A DNA stretch of 64,000 bases, taken from assembly GCF_005405165.1 (NCBI RefSeq), contig NZ_BJDN01000003.1, positions 62,001-126,000 on the forward strand. The letters are read 5' to 3'. The notes beneath the pieces are model-generated. The model did no database searches and was not told the origin of the DNA. It saw only the letters and a program-made list of their open reading frames with translations. The position numbers and the translations under genes were made by a program. The DNA comes from Loigolactobacillus binensis. GTDB taxonomy: Bacteria > Bacillota > Bacilli > Lactobacillales > Lactobacillaceae. Positions 24,500-32,952 of this stretch are shown piece by piece (position 1 is the first letter of the stretch; the number at the start of each line of letters is the position of its first letter).

Positions 24500-27247
24500 T
24501 TAACGATCTGCCGCTGCGTGGCGGCGTAAGCCATACTTGCGGGCTTCTTCGATCAACACCAATGGAATTGGGATCGCCAACAGATAAAGCCATTCACCAC
24601 CGCGCAGTGGTGCTGTATTGAAAATAACTTGCAATTCGGGAATGTACATTAAAGCAAATAATAAAAATACTTCAAAAATAATCCCGCCAATAATTTTGCG
24701 ATTACTGAACAGACCAACTTTGAGTACTGAAGAACGTTGGGTGCGGCAATTCAGAGCCGCGGCAATTTGACAGAAAATAATCGTGGCCAAAGTCATGGTC
24801 GTGGCCTGGCGATAATCGAAGCCACTGGCCGCTAATGCTGCTTGGGGCCAACCATTAAGGTGGTTGGTCACGAAGTAACCGCCGGTGGATAAAATAGCCG
24901 CAATCAAACCGTACCAACCAAAAGCTTTCCAAATGATCCGCCGGTTAAGCAAGTGGGCATTGTGCGCCCGCGGTGGCTGCTCCATAATGCCTGGCTCACT
25001 ACGTTCTGCGCCTAACCCCAATGCGGGTAGCATGTCGGTGCCTAAGTCAACGGTCAAAATTTGCATGACGGTCAGTGGCAATGGTACGAAGCCGCGACTG
25101 AAAAGAAAGACGACTGACGGTGCCGCTTCCGGTAAATTACTATTTAAAATATAAAGCAGAAACTTTTGAATATTACTATAAACGGTGCGGCCTTCTTCAA
25201 TTGCGGCAACAATTGAAGCAAAGTTATCATCGGTTAAAATCATGTCGGCAGCGTCTTTGGCAACGTCGGTACCAGTCATACCCATCGCCACACCGATATC
25301 GGCTTTTTTTAGCGCCGGTGCATCGTTGACGCCGTCGCCAGTTGAGGCCACAACTTCGCCCATGCTTTGTAACATGGTGACCACCCGGTATTTTTGTTCA
25401 GGTGCTACCCGAGCGAAGATCAGTTCAGCGCTTAAGGCCGTTTTCAGGTCAGCATCGGACATTTGTGCTAATTCAGTACCGGTAACCACCCGGGCTTGGT
25501 CACTGGTGATGCCGATTTTGGTAGCAATACTTTTGGCAGTTAGTGCACTATCACCAGTGACCATGATGATCCGAATATTGGCCGCATGACATTTGGCCAC
25601 TGCAGCATAGATTTCTGGCCGTGGTGGATCGGCCATAACGGTAAGGCCAACAAAGGTCAGTTGCTGTTCAACGCTGGCCTGATCGCTGGCGGCTTGAGCG
25701 TCTAGTTTGCGGTAGGCCATTGCCAGAGAACGTAAACCCTTAGCCGCAAACTGCTTATCGGCGGCGAGAATGTTTTGTTGATCGGCAGCGGTCAGCGGCC
25801 GAACTTGACCGTGATCTAAAATCGTGGTGCTGATGGCCAGTAAGCCATCCAACGCACCTTTAACATAGGCAACTGTCTGGCCGTGATCACGGTGGATCGT
25901 GGTCATCCGTTTGCGTTCCGAATCAAAAGGAAACTCTTGTTGCCGCGGCAATTTTGCTTGCAAACTTGGTAAGTCTAGCTGCGCTTTTTCTGCTAAGATG
26001 ATCAAAGCCGCTTCGGTTGGCGTGCCTAAAATCTTAGCCTGTTGGCCGGCACTAGCTGGTGCTTTAACGGTGGTATTATTATTGAGCACACTGATCTGCA
26101 ATAGTAGATCTAGATCAGCAGCTTGGCCAAAAGTATAGTTTTCGATTTGACCATTGTTAACGTAGCCTTGCCCACTAACGGTGTATTCACGACTGGGCAA
26201 CCAAATATGATTGACCGTCATTTGATTTTGAGTCAGGGTACCAGTTTTGTCAGAACAGATCACCGTAGTTTCGCCTAAAGTTTCCACACTGGCTAGGTCT
26301 TTGACCAACGCATGCTTTTTGGCCATCCGTTGAACACCTTGAGCCAGTGACAGGGTAACTGTTGGCAGTAAGCCTTCAGGAATAAAGGCAACGATCATAC
26401 CTAAAGCGAAAATAAAGGATTTAGCCACGGGATAGTGAACAAAGAAAATGGCTAAAATGAAAAACAGCACCCCGACTAAAATAGCCAACAAAGAAATTTG
26501 TTGGGTCAAATGATTCAGTTCCTTTTGCAACGGACTAATATTTGGCCGTTGGTTTTGGGTCAACTGAGCAATTTGACCAAATTCAGTGGCCATTCCGGTA
26601 TTTAAGGCCACGGCTTGAGCGTTGCCACTGGCGGCCATGGTACCTGCATAAACAATGTTGGTTTCAGCAAATTTACCATCGCCAGGCTGATAAGCTACTG
26701 TTTTCGACTCGGGTACTGATTCACCGGTCAACGCGGATTCATCGACTTGAAGGCCAGTGGCACTCAATAAGCGAGCATCGGCCGAAATACTGTTGCCGGC
26801 TTGGATCGTAAAAATATCACCTGGTACTAATTCTGCCGCGTCAATGCGTTGTTGCTGACCATCGCGCAAAACCTGAGTATATGCCGGTAGCATTTGCCGT
26901 AAAGAGTCTGTCGCCTTTTGGGCCGCATGTTCTTGCCAAAAACTGAAGCAGCCGTTGATCAAGTTGACCGCCCAAATCGCGATGGCCAATTCTAACATAC
27001 CAGCGAATAAGGCGATCACCCCGCTGACCCACAGGAGCAGCGCCATTAAACTAGTAAAATTTTTGATGAATAATTTGAATTGTGATTGTCGCTGGCCACG
27101 TTGAATCGTGTTAGGGCCATAAGTGGTCAAACGCGTTTGGGCCTCATGACTACTTAAACCAGCAGCACTAGTTTTAAATTGCTGATAGACCTGCTTTAAA
27201 GGTTGCTCAGCATACATACCGGCTGCTTTAATTTTTTGTTGCGCCAT
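24500..27247 (-). CDS. P2-type cation-transporting ATPase, Na+/K+-ATPase-like
   Basis: Ion pump, 915 residues, with all P-type signatures: LTGESVPESK in the actuator domain, CSDKTGTLT with phosphorylated Asp333, and TGDGVNDAPALKKADIGVAMG. Membrane motifs resemble the eukaryotic Na+/K+- and H+/K+-ATPase branch (P2C) more than SERCA: IPEGLLPTVTLSLA in M4, SNLPEAAP in M5 and VDLGTDMLPALGLGAE in M6, with two Asp in DLGTD. The N-terminus carries the cation-ATPase N domain (GLSSHEAQTRLTTYGPN). Start ATG at 27247 has GGGAG 9 bases upstream. Ca2+ transport remains possible; the ion should be tested. No beta-subunit-like gene is nearby. Confidence 0.92.
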   Translation of the reverse strand: MAQQKIKAAGMYAEQPLKQVYQQFKTSAAGLSSHEAQTRLTTYGPNTIQRGQRQSQFKLFIKNFTSLMALLLWVSGVIALFAGMLELAIAIWAVNLINGCFSFWQEHAAQKATDSLRQMLPAYTQVLRDGQQQRIDAAELVPGDIFTIQAGNSISADARLLSATGLQVDESALTGESVPESKTVAYQPGDGKFAETNIVYAGTMAASGNAQAVALNTGMATEFGQIAQLTQNQRPNISPLQKELNHLTQQISLLAILVGVLFFILAIFFVHYPVAKSFIFALGMIVAFIPEGLLPTVTLSLAQGVQRMAKKHALVKDLASVETLGETTVICSDKTGTLTQNQMTVNHIWLPSREYTVSGQGYVNNGQIENYTFGQAADLDLLLQISVLNNNTTVKAPASAGQQAKILGTPTEAALIILAEKAQLDLPSLQAKLPRQQEFPFDSERKRMTTIHRDHGQTVAYVKGALDGLLAISTTILDHGQVRPLTAADQQNILAADKQFAAKGLRSLAMAYRKLDAQAASDQASVEQQLTFVGLTVMADPPRPEIYAAVAKCHAANIRIIMVTGDSALTAKSIATKIGITSDQARVVTGTELAQMSDADLKTALSAELIFARVAPEQKYRVVTMLQSMGEVVASTGDGVNDAPALKKADIGVAMGMTGTDVAKDAADMILTDDNFASIVAAIEEGRTVYSNIQKFLLYILNSNLPEAAPSVVFLFSRGFVPLPLTVMQILTVDLGTDMLPALGLGAERSEPGIMEQPPRAHNAHLLNRRIIWKAFGWYGLIAAILSTGGYFVTNHLNGWPQAALAASGFDYRQATTMTLATIIFCQIAAALNCRTQRSSVLKVGLFSNRKIIGGIIFEVFLLFALMYIPELQVIFNTAPLRGGEWLYLLAIPIPLVLIEEARKYGLRRHAAADR

Positions 27248-27698
27248 CACATATCACTCCCTATTTTTTTGAACCGCTACGCTACTTTTAACGCCAGTAT
27301 AGTGCTAAAAAGTAGAAAAAACAAAAAAGGAGCAACTCCACCGAATTACCGAAGTAGTGAACGGCCATAAGCAGAGCACCTAGTTGATCCGCTGCGGTGG
27401 TGTACCTGACTTTAGCCGTGTGCTATTTTCAATTTGAAGTTAAAATCAGGAAATAAATAGCACCAGTAAAAGTAGTTTTGCGCTACCTTTACTGGTGCTA
27501 TTAACCGTATCTGTTGGCGGCTTATTTTTCAAGATCAGCATCACTAAAGTAGCAAGCTGCTTTTTAAAGCCTTAAAGCTTGCTTGCAACCCAACATCGGT
27601 GACCCGCGAAACTTTGGCCCCGTCCGCTAACTGACTTTGTTCACATGTACTTTAGTGGTCAAACTGCAAAACGCTTGTTTTAGGGCACCCACTAAAGC
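27248..27698. other. Gene-free stretch with a strong hairpin (27456-27502)
   Basis: About 450 bases without a credible ORF. It contains a perfect 15-bp stem AATAGCACCAGTAAA / TTTACTGGTGCTATT (27456-27470 and 27488-27502) with inner GTAG/CTAC pairing; on the minus strand it is followed by TATTTATTT and may terminate nrdI transcripts. A second pair, GCAAGC/GCTTGC, lies around 27563-27595. Otherwise I see nothing I can name. Confidence 0.6.
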
Positions 27699-28163
27699 TT
27701 AATGAGTAGCAGCGATTTGCTGCAATGTGGCGTAAATTCGCTTAACATCGGTTGACGTTCCGCGCAACTCGTAATCGCCGATAAAGGGGAAGCCATAGTC
27801 GCGGGCATAGCGCTTAGCAGTCAAACAATACTGTTCGTTGAAATTACGGTTGCCAGAACCGACAACTCCCAGGCAGTATTTACGATTAGTGTGGTAGGCA
27901 ATGTATTCGCCAAGAACGGTGGTCAATAATTCTTTAACACCGTTATCAATGCCATTACCCCCATCTAAATAAGTGGGTACAAAAGCAAAATAAGGAACAG
28001 TCTCATCAACTAATGGACTGGCTTCAGAGATTTCTTTCAGCGTGATCAGCGGTTGGTCGGCTGCAATTTGATGTTGCTGTTCCGCAAATTCTTGTAGATC
28101 TTCAACAAAGGAACGGGTATTACCAGAAATGGAAATATATAAAATATTAATTGGTGCAGGCAT
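27699..28163 (-). CDS. nrdI: NrdI-like flavodoxin (class Ib ribonucleotide reductase activator)
   Basis: 154-residue flavodoxin-fold protein matching NrdI, which supplies the oxidant for assembling the Mn-tyrosyl radical of NrdF. Seen: ILYISISGNTRSFVEDL (FMN phosphate loop) at the N-terminus, VPTYLDGGNGIDNGVKELL near residue 65, and CLGVVGSGNRNFNEQYCLTA near 105. Start ATG at 28163 chosen because AGAGGTGG lies just upstream; a GTG 9 bases earlier overlaps that RBS. No nrdE, nrdF or nrdH gene is adjacent, so this copy is separated from the reductase operon. Confidence 0.88.
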   Translation of the reverse strand: MPAPINILYISISGNTRSFVEDLQEFAEQQHQIAADQPLITLKEISEASPLVDETVPYFAFVPTYLDGGNGIDNGVKELLTTVLGEYIAYHTNRKYCLGVVGSGNRNFNEQYCLTAKRYARDYGFPFIGDYELRGTSTDVKRIYATLQQIAATH

Positions 28164-28238
28164 TGTGGCCACCTCTTCTATTCAGTAGTATTTCCATGGT
28201 ACCACAAAATATCGTGGCACTAAAGAGCGCCTGCTACC

Positions 28239-29429
28239 TTATTTAGTGCTTGTGGCCATTACAGCCTGGCGTAACAGTAAGCCAACTAAAATAAGACTTG
28301 CACCGACCATCAACGCGCCGAAAAGTGGTGTCGCGGCCAAACCAATTTTAGCGGTGACTTGGCCACCGATCAAAGAGCCTAAAGCAATACCAATATTGAA
28401 CGCGGGAATATTCAATGATGACGCTAAGGTAATGTCATTTGGGGTATACATTTCCGCTAAGTTAACAATATATAATTGTAAGCCCGGAACATTCATGAAG
28501 GCGAACAGCCCCATCACTAAAACGGTCAATAAACCTAGAATGTGCATTTGTGCTGTGAACGCTAAAACCACTAGTGTTAAGGCTAAACCAACGAACATTT
28601 TCAATAATGCCTTTAGTGGCTGTAAATTAGCCCAGCGTCCACCTAATGTGTTGCCTAAAGCAACCATTAAGCCGTAGATCACTAAGATAATGACAACGGC
28701 AGATGTGGACCAACCCATTTTTGTTTCCAATAGTGGGCTTAAGAAAGTGTAAACCGTGAAAGTACCACCGTAACCTAAAGCAGTGATCAATAACGCTGTT
28801 AGCAGCCATGGGTTTAATAGAATGCGCAACAAGCCGCGTGGATCCGTTTTGCCAGGGCGGGGGAGATTGCGGGGAATTAATAATAAATTGGCGATCAGGC
28901 CGATCACGCCAATGGCACTAATAAATAGAAACGACATGTGCCAAGAAGCGATTTGGCCAATGAAAGTTCCCAACGGCACCCCGGTTACCGTAGCAACAGT
29001 TAATCCGGTAAACATAACGGCGATGGCGGAGGCACGTTTTGCTGGCGCAACCACATCCGCAGCGATCACGGAAGCGACTGACATGAATAAACCGTGGGCA
29101 AAGGCGGCCAATACGCGGGCGACTAATAAAACGGCAAAGGTCGGGGCAACGGCGGCCAATAAATTACTGGCCACGAATAAAGTCATGATTCCGATCATCA
29201 GCTGTTTACGGTCAAATTGACCAGTGAGCAACGTTAATAATGGGGCACCAACAGTGATCCCTAGCGCGTAAATGGAAACGGTCCAGCCAGCCTGGCTGAC
29301 GGTGATCCCGAAACTTTTAACTAGTAGGGGCATTAAACCGACACTAATAAATTCAGTTGAGCCGATGGCAAAAGCACTGATGGCTAAAGCAAGCAACGTC
29401 CAGGTCGGGGCAATTTGTTTTTGGGTCAT
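28239..29429 (-). CDS. MFS efflux transporter (AraJ-like)
   Basis: 396-residue, 12-helix major facilitator of the AraJ/YdhP/PbuE-type drug or metabolite efflux group. Near residue 20: GSTEFISVGLMPLLVKSFG, a hallmark of that group; then GAPLLTLLTGQFDRKQLM and FAHGLFMSVASVIAADVV. GAGGAG lies 8 bases before the ATG at 29429. It is divergent from an HxlR-type regulator with 180 bases between them, so the regulator probably controls it, perhaps in response to a reactive electrophile or drug. Substrate unknown. Confidence 0.9.
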   Translation of the reverse strand: MTQKQIAPTWTLLALAISAFAIGSTEFISVGLMPLLVKSFGITVSQAGWTVSIYALGITVGAPLLTLLTGQFDRKQLMIGIMTLFVASNLLAAVAPTFAVLLVARVLAAFAHGLFMSVASVIAADVVAPAKRASAIAVMFTGLTVATVTGVPLGTFIGQIASWHMSFLFISAIGVIGLIANLLLIPRNLPRPGKTDPRGLLRILLNPWLLTALLITALGYGGTFTVYTFLSPLLETKMGWSTSAVVIILVIYGLMVALGNTLGGRWANLQPLKALLKMFVGLALTLVVLAFTAQMHILGLLTVLVMGLFAFMNVPGLQLYIVNLAEMYTPNDITLASSLNIPAFNIGIALGSLIGGQVTAKIGLAATPLFGALMVGASLILVGLLLRQAVMATSTK

Positions 29430-29511
29430 TCTGTACACTCCTCATATAATAAAATTTTGTGCTGCTGCCCGTTTCGTGGCAGCAACTTGATTGGCCACGG
29501 ACTTGAAGTCG

Positions 29512-29573
29512 TGGTACAATTTGCTATTATACGTGGTGGTTTCAAAAAAACAATTACGCACTATTTTGTACCA
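29512..29573. promoter_or_regulatory. Paired TGGTACAA / TTGTACCA sites between MFS and HxlR genes
   Basis: TGGTACAA at 29512-29519 and its exact inverse TTGTACCA at 29566-29573 lie 54 bp apart in the shared promoter region. A third related word, AAGTACC, is at about 29586. They are candidate operator halves for the HxlR regulator; binding is inferred. Confidence 0.5.
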
Positions 29574-29609
29574 TAGGGACTAAAAAGTACCTATAGAAAG
29601 GAGCAAATA

Positions 29610-29987
29610 ATGGCTAAAACTTATAATATTGGCGTTGAAGCAACGATGGAAGTGATTGGTGGTAAATGGAAGCCGATCATTCTCTGCCATTTACGTAAAG
29701 GTGTTTTGCGAACTGGCGAATTACGTCGCGCGATCCCTAAAATTACACAGAAAATGTTGACTCAGCAGTTGCGGGAATTAGAAGCTGCTAATATTGTTTG
29801 CCGCACAGTTTATCAGCAAGTGCCGCCAAAAGTAGAATACAGCCTAACTGATTATGGGGAAAGTTTGGAAGACATTTTGCATCAGTTGTGCGTTTGGGGT
29901 GAAGAAAACGTTGACCGGCGGCAAGCGCAAGGCGAAGCCGTTAAGCTTTTACAATGGGATGACGTTGCCGCAAGTTCACAGCAGTAG
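29610..29987 (+). CDS. HxlR family transcriptional regulator
   Basis: 125-residue winged-helix regulator. The family core is clear: EATMEVIGGKWKPIILCHL at residues 10-28, RTGELRRAIPKITQKMLTQQLRELEAANIV, then VEYSLTDYGESL. It contains two Cys (residues near 27 and 65) that could serve as a redox or electrophile sensor, as reported for several HxlR proteins. Divergent from the MFS efflux gene. RBS AAAGGAG is 7 bases before the ATG. Confidence 0.93.
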   Translation: MAKTYNIGVEATMEVIGGKWKPIILCHLRKGVLRTGELRRAIPKITQKMLTQQLRELEAANIVCRTVYQQVPPKVEYSLTDYGESLEDILHQLCVWGEENVDRRQAQGEAVKLLQWDDVAASSQQ

Positions 29988-30198
29988 CTAGGCACCGCAG
30001 CCAGTATTAGCGCCAGGGCAGGGCCGGTTATTAAGTTGGTATTTGCCGATTTTGTGCTGGCGGGCTAACAACCTTTGGTGGCACTTTCTAATTTTATCTA
30101 AAGACTTTTTTTGGTAGCTGATATTTTACTTGCATTCTTGTTATAGACGCGGTAATATATGCGCTATATTATCAGCTATACGAGATGGAGGAAGCGCT

Positions 30199-30408
30199 AT
30201 GGACATTCAAATAGGCAACACTGTACGCTGCAAGGCCAACGGTAATATGGAAGCAGATTTTTCTGGTGTGATCGAAAAAGTTTATGAAAACTCCGCATTA
30301 GTTAACATTACCGACTACGACGCTAAAACCGATAGTATGAACATCCAAGATTTGCAAAATAAAGCTGTGATCAGTTTCGGTAAAATGAAACTAGTTGCTG
30401 CTAAATAA
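30199..30408 (+). CDS. DUF2187 family small protein
   Basis: 69-residue soluble protein of the DUF2187 (YkvS-like) family, predicted SH3-like barrel: IQIGNTVRCKANGNMEADFSG followed by VIEKVYENSALVNI. The start at 30199 has GGAGGAAG 6 bases upstream; the longer open frame before it is not supported by an RBS. A strong terminator follows at once, so it is monocistronic. Function unknown. Confidence 0.85.
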   Translation: MDIQIGNTVRCKANGNMEADFSGVIEKVYENSALVNITDYDAKTDSMNIQDLQNKAVISFGKMKLVAAK

Positions 30409-30411
30409 ACT

Positions 30412-30449
30412 AAAAGAGCAAAATCGTGATCGCGATTTTGCTCTTTTTT
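30412..30449. terminator. Terminator after the DUF2187 gene
   Basis: AAAGAGCAAAATCG / CGATTTTGCTCTTT perfect 14-bp stem followed by T on the plus strand and by A-rich sequence on the other side, between convergent genes. Confidence 0.93.
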
Positions 30450-30524
30450 AATTTAAAGCAGGTTGGTCGTCTTCAGTTAGTGTTAGAATTACTTGCGTTA
30501 CTTATTTACGGTCATTGATTGCGA

Positions 30525-31187
30525 TCATTTTGTCATCTGATCGTTTAATTTATCAACGGCTTTGGTCGGCCCGACTACTGACAGCTCATCGTTAAGTTGG
30601 ACGACGTCACTGCCAGCTGGAGAGACTGTGACCTGATCGCCGTGTTGGATCGCGATCACAGTGAGGCCAAAGCGCTGATGAAAACTGAGCTCGGTTAAGC
30701 TTTTACCGACAAATTCAGGGCTGGTCATTTTGACTTCGGCCATTGTAACATCATCATTGATCGCTAAATAGTTTAAAATATTCGGTGACAACAAGTGGTG
30801 TGCTACCCGAGCGCCCATGTCACGTTCGGGGTGAACCACTTGATCAGCGCCGATCCGTTTTAACACCCGTGCGTGGGTATCATTTTCCGCCTTAGCCGTG
30901 ATATCAGGCACGCCTAGTTCTTTGACGATCAAGGTCACCAAAATATTAGCCTGAATATTTTTACCAATAGCAACGATGACGTGATCGAATTTACCGATCT
31001 CCAGTGAGCGCAGGGTTTCTTCATCCTGCGCATCAGCGACAATTGCCTGAGTAGTCACAGCGGCCAGCGTATTGACCCGTTCTTCGTTAACGTCGATCGC
31101 CAATACATCTTGTTCTTCAGCGGCCAGTACGCGGCAAATACTGGTACCAAAACGACCTAAACCGATCACGGCAAAATTTTGTTTCAT
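30525..31187 (-). CDS. ktrA: KtrA/TrkA-type potassium uptake regulatory protein
   Basis: 220-residue cytoplasmic gating ring subunit of a Ktr/Trk potassium channel. The N-terminal RCK domain has VIGLGRFGTSIC (nucleotide-binding Gly9, Gly11, Gly14), then IDVNEERVN with the acidic ribose-binding position and VADAQDEETLRSL; the C-terminal RCK_C domain (about residues 138-215) could bind cyclic di-AMP. The ktrB membrane partner is not adjacent. The ATG has only a weak RBS (CAGG, 12 bases away), and the start of transcription may lie within or close to the right end of the TnpB element immediately upstream. Confidence 0.88.
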   Translation of the reverse strand: MKQNFAVIGLGRFGTSICRVLAAEEQDVLAIDVNEERVNTLAAVTTQAIVADAQDEETLRSLEIGKFDHVIVAIGKNIQANILVTLIVKELGVPDITAKAENDTHARVLKRIGADQVVHPERDMGARVAHHLLSPNILNYLAINDDVTMAEVKMTSPEFVGKSLTELSFHQRFGLTVIAIQHGDQVTVSPAGSDVVQLNDELSVVGPTKAVDKLNDQMTK

Positions 31188-31274
31188 TAGTAAGTTAGCC
31201 TGCTATGCAAAATATAGAGTAATGTAGGTAATCGTTACGAATTACCACATTTAGAAAGATTGCATTTTTCCTTT

Positions 31275-31381
31275 CATTATTTTACTCGCTGCCGTTAAGA
31301 CGCTGGTATTCCGATAGGCCACCAGGGCGTAATCACATTGACCAACTAGGACAGCATCAGGGCAAAGCCTGCCCCTTTGTT
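31275..31381 (-). ncRNA. Candidate omega RNA / right end of TnpB element
   Basis: In IS605-family elements the guide (omega or reRNA) runs from the 3' end of tnpB to the right end. Directly after the tnpB stop on the minus strand comes GGGGCAGGCTTTGCCCTG, with a short hairpin GGGCA/TGCCC, and about 90 bases of GC-rich sequence (GCCCTGGTGGCC, CCAGCGTCTTAACGG) before the AT-rich flank at about 31275. Boundaries are estimated from composition. The guide would be the flanking bases leading into the ktrA leader. Confidence 0.45.
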
Positions 31382-32530
31382 TTAGATTAATGCTAATAAA
31401 TTAGTCACGGCATTCTCATTGCGTTCAAGTGTCGCGCCACAGTGATAACAAACATATTCGTGGTGCTTGGTTTTGTGCGCGATATTTCCTTGCAAAGTAA
31501 TTTTATCGTTGCCGGACTTGATATAGCCGCATTTTGAGCAACGTTGGGTTGACGGATAATGCTTATCAGCCAAAATCAACACTTTACCATACCACTCACA
31601 CTTGTAGCTCAATGTTTGGCGGAAATAGCCAAACATCGACCGTTGCAGGCCTTTTGAAGCCACATGTGTCATCTGCATTTTTTTAACTGATAGATCTTCA
31701 ATGACTATTCTGTCGTAATCAGTCACTAACTGAGTCGTGAACTTCTGCATGATATCATGCTGGATATTGGTCACCTTGCGATAATCCCGTTGCAACTTGG
31801 CTCTCGTTGCTTGGTAATTATTGCTTTTAGTTGCCTGTTTGCCATTCACGACCCGTTTGCGGGCTAAGCGTTTCTGATAAAATTTAATGCGCTGATACAA
31901 TCTTTGCAAGCGCGTAGGTAGCGTGTTGACCACGCCGGCTGTGTAGTTCAGATGGCCAACATTAACATCAACTGCCGAACTTTTGCCCGTTTTAGGCTTA
32001 GCTTCAACCGCAACTTCAAACGGTAAACTAGCCCAATATTGGCCATTTTCACGGTAAATACTAACCACTTTGAGTACACCGGTTAAATCAACATGTCTGT
32101 TAATCCGGATGTCATACCAAACTTTAACGTCACGCGGTCTATCCAACCGCAGCTTACCATTTATAATTTTAGCGCGATCCGTTTTAAAACCTTGCCGTGG
32201 CGCGCGCTTTGACTTAAATCTCGGCTTACCCCAATCAGGCAGGCTTTTATCAAAAAAATTCTGCCAAGACTTCCCAAGATCAGCTATTGCCAACTGTAAA
32301 GTTCTTGCCGACAACCCATATTGCCAATCAGCTTTAGCGGCCACCAGCTCATTGCGCACAGAATAAGCGCTCGGTCGGAGACTACTATGCTCAATTGTGT
32401 GTAAATCGTACATGTCGTTCCAAGTTGCTAGACCTTGATTCCAACAATAACGGCGATAATCGCAAAGACTATCGAGAACTTTTACCATATGCCGGTTGGG
32501 ATAAAGTCTAACCTTTTGTGCCCGCAGCAT
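31382..32530 (-). CDS. tnpB: TnpB, RNA-guided nuclease-like protein with altered RuvC site
   Basis: 382-residue IS605 TnpB, ancestor type of Cas12. The N-terminal helix-turn-helix (LRAQKVRLYPNRHMVKVLDSL) is intact. RuvC: Asp188 in AVDVNVG and Glu278 in IVIEDLSVKKM are present, but the usual C-terminal R-D-x-N-A motif reads R-N-E-N-A, placing Asn371 where the third catalytic Asp is expected. The zinc ribbon is complete (CSKCG and CYHCG). Start at 32530 follows GGTGGTG with 6-base spacing. Full length and no frameshift, so it is conserved but possibly cleavage-deficient or dependent on Glu372. Confidence 0.9.
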   Translation of the reverse strand: MLRAQKVRLYPNRHMVKVLDSLCDYRRYCWNQGLATWNDMYDLHTIEHSSLRPSAYSVRNELVAAKADWQYGLSARTLQLAIADLGKSWQNFFDKSLPDWGKPRFKSKRAPRQGFKTDRAKIINGKLRLDRPRDVKVWYDIRINRHVDLTGVLKVVSIYRENGQYWASLPFEVAVEAKPKTGKSSAVDVNVGHLNYTAGVVNTLPTRLQRLYQRIKFYQKRLARKRVVNGKQATKSNNYQATRAKLQRDYRKVTNIQHDIMQKFTTQLVTDYDRIVIEDLSVKKMQMTHVASKGLQRSMFGYFRQTLSYKCEWYGKVLILADKHYPSTQRCSKCGYIKSGNDKITLQGNIAHKTKHHEYVCYHCGATLERNENAVTNLLALI

Positions 32531-32952
32531 TCGTTGCACCACCAATCAAATCGGCGCTGTTTTTCGTTTCTTCCTTATACACATCATATCATCAGATTAA
32601 ATAATAGTCATGCTGTTCAGCTTCATATTTACTTTTATGAATAGCGGCTTACTTTTCTATTTATTTCTGCTTTATTACATATTTTTTCTAATGATTGTTT
32701 CCTCCTGCAAAAAAGGTTAAAAAGTTACTTCTATCATAGCATGCTTGCCCTAGAAACGCAGTCAAAGCGCCTGATGTTGTGCGAAAGTCAATTACTGGTC
32801 GTTTTAGTTAACTTATGTTAAAATAAAAAATTAAAAAATTTTGCGCAACCTATTGTATTTAGATCCGATTATTGTTATAATTTACTTACAAATAATAAGT
32901 TATGAATTATTTGTGTTGTCGTACAAAAATTTTTGACAAAGGGGCGTTTTAA
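32531..32952. other. Gene-free stretch between tnpB and the Spx paralogue
   Basis: AT-rich, 420 bases. It should include the left end of the TnpB element and its promoter (unresolved). For the Spx gene there is a promoter TTGTAT (32853-32858), 17-base spacer, TATAAT (32876-32881), and a 5'-leader hairpin CAAATAAT/ATTATTTG at 32889-32913. Confidence 0.6.

Larger units (their letters stand above)
31275..32600 (-). mobile_element. Solo TnpB insertion element (IS200/IS605 type, no TnpA)
   Basis: A tnpB gene with a right-end-like sequence and no Y1 transposase (TnpA) within reach. Without TnpA the element could move only in trans. The left boundary is not resolved; the right one is estimated. Flanks are ktrA on one side and an Spx-like gene on the other. 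Confidence 0.55.

Noticed and set aside
28246-29220. Open frames antisense to the AraJ-like MFS gene
   Set aside because: They mirror the codon pattern of a clear transporter gene and have no RBS or family similarity.
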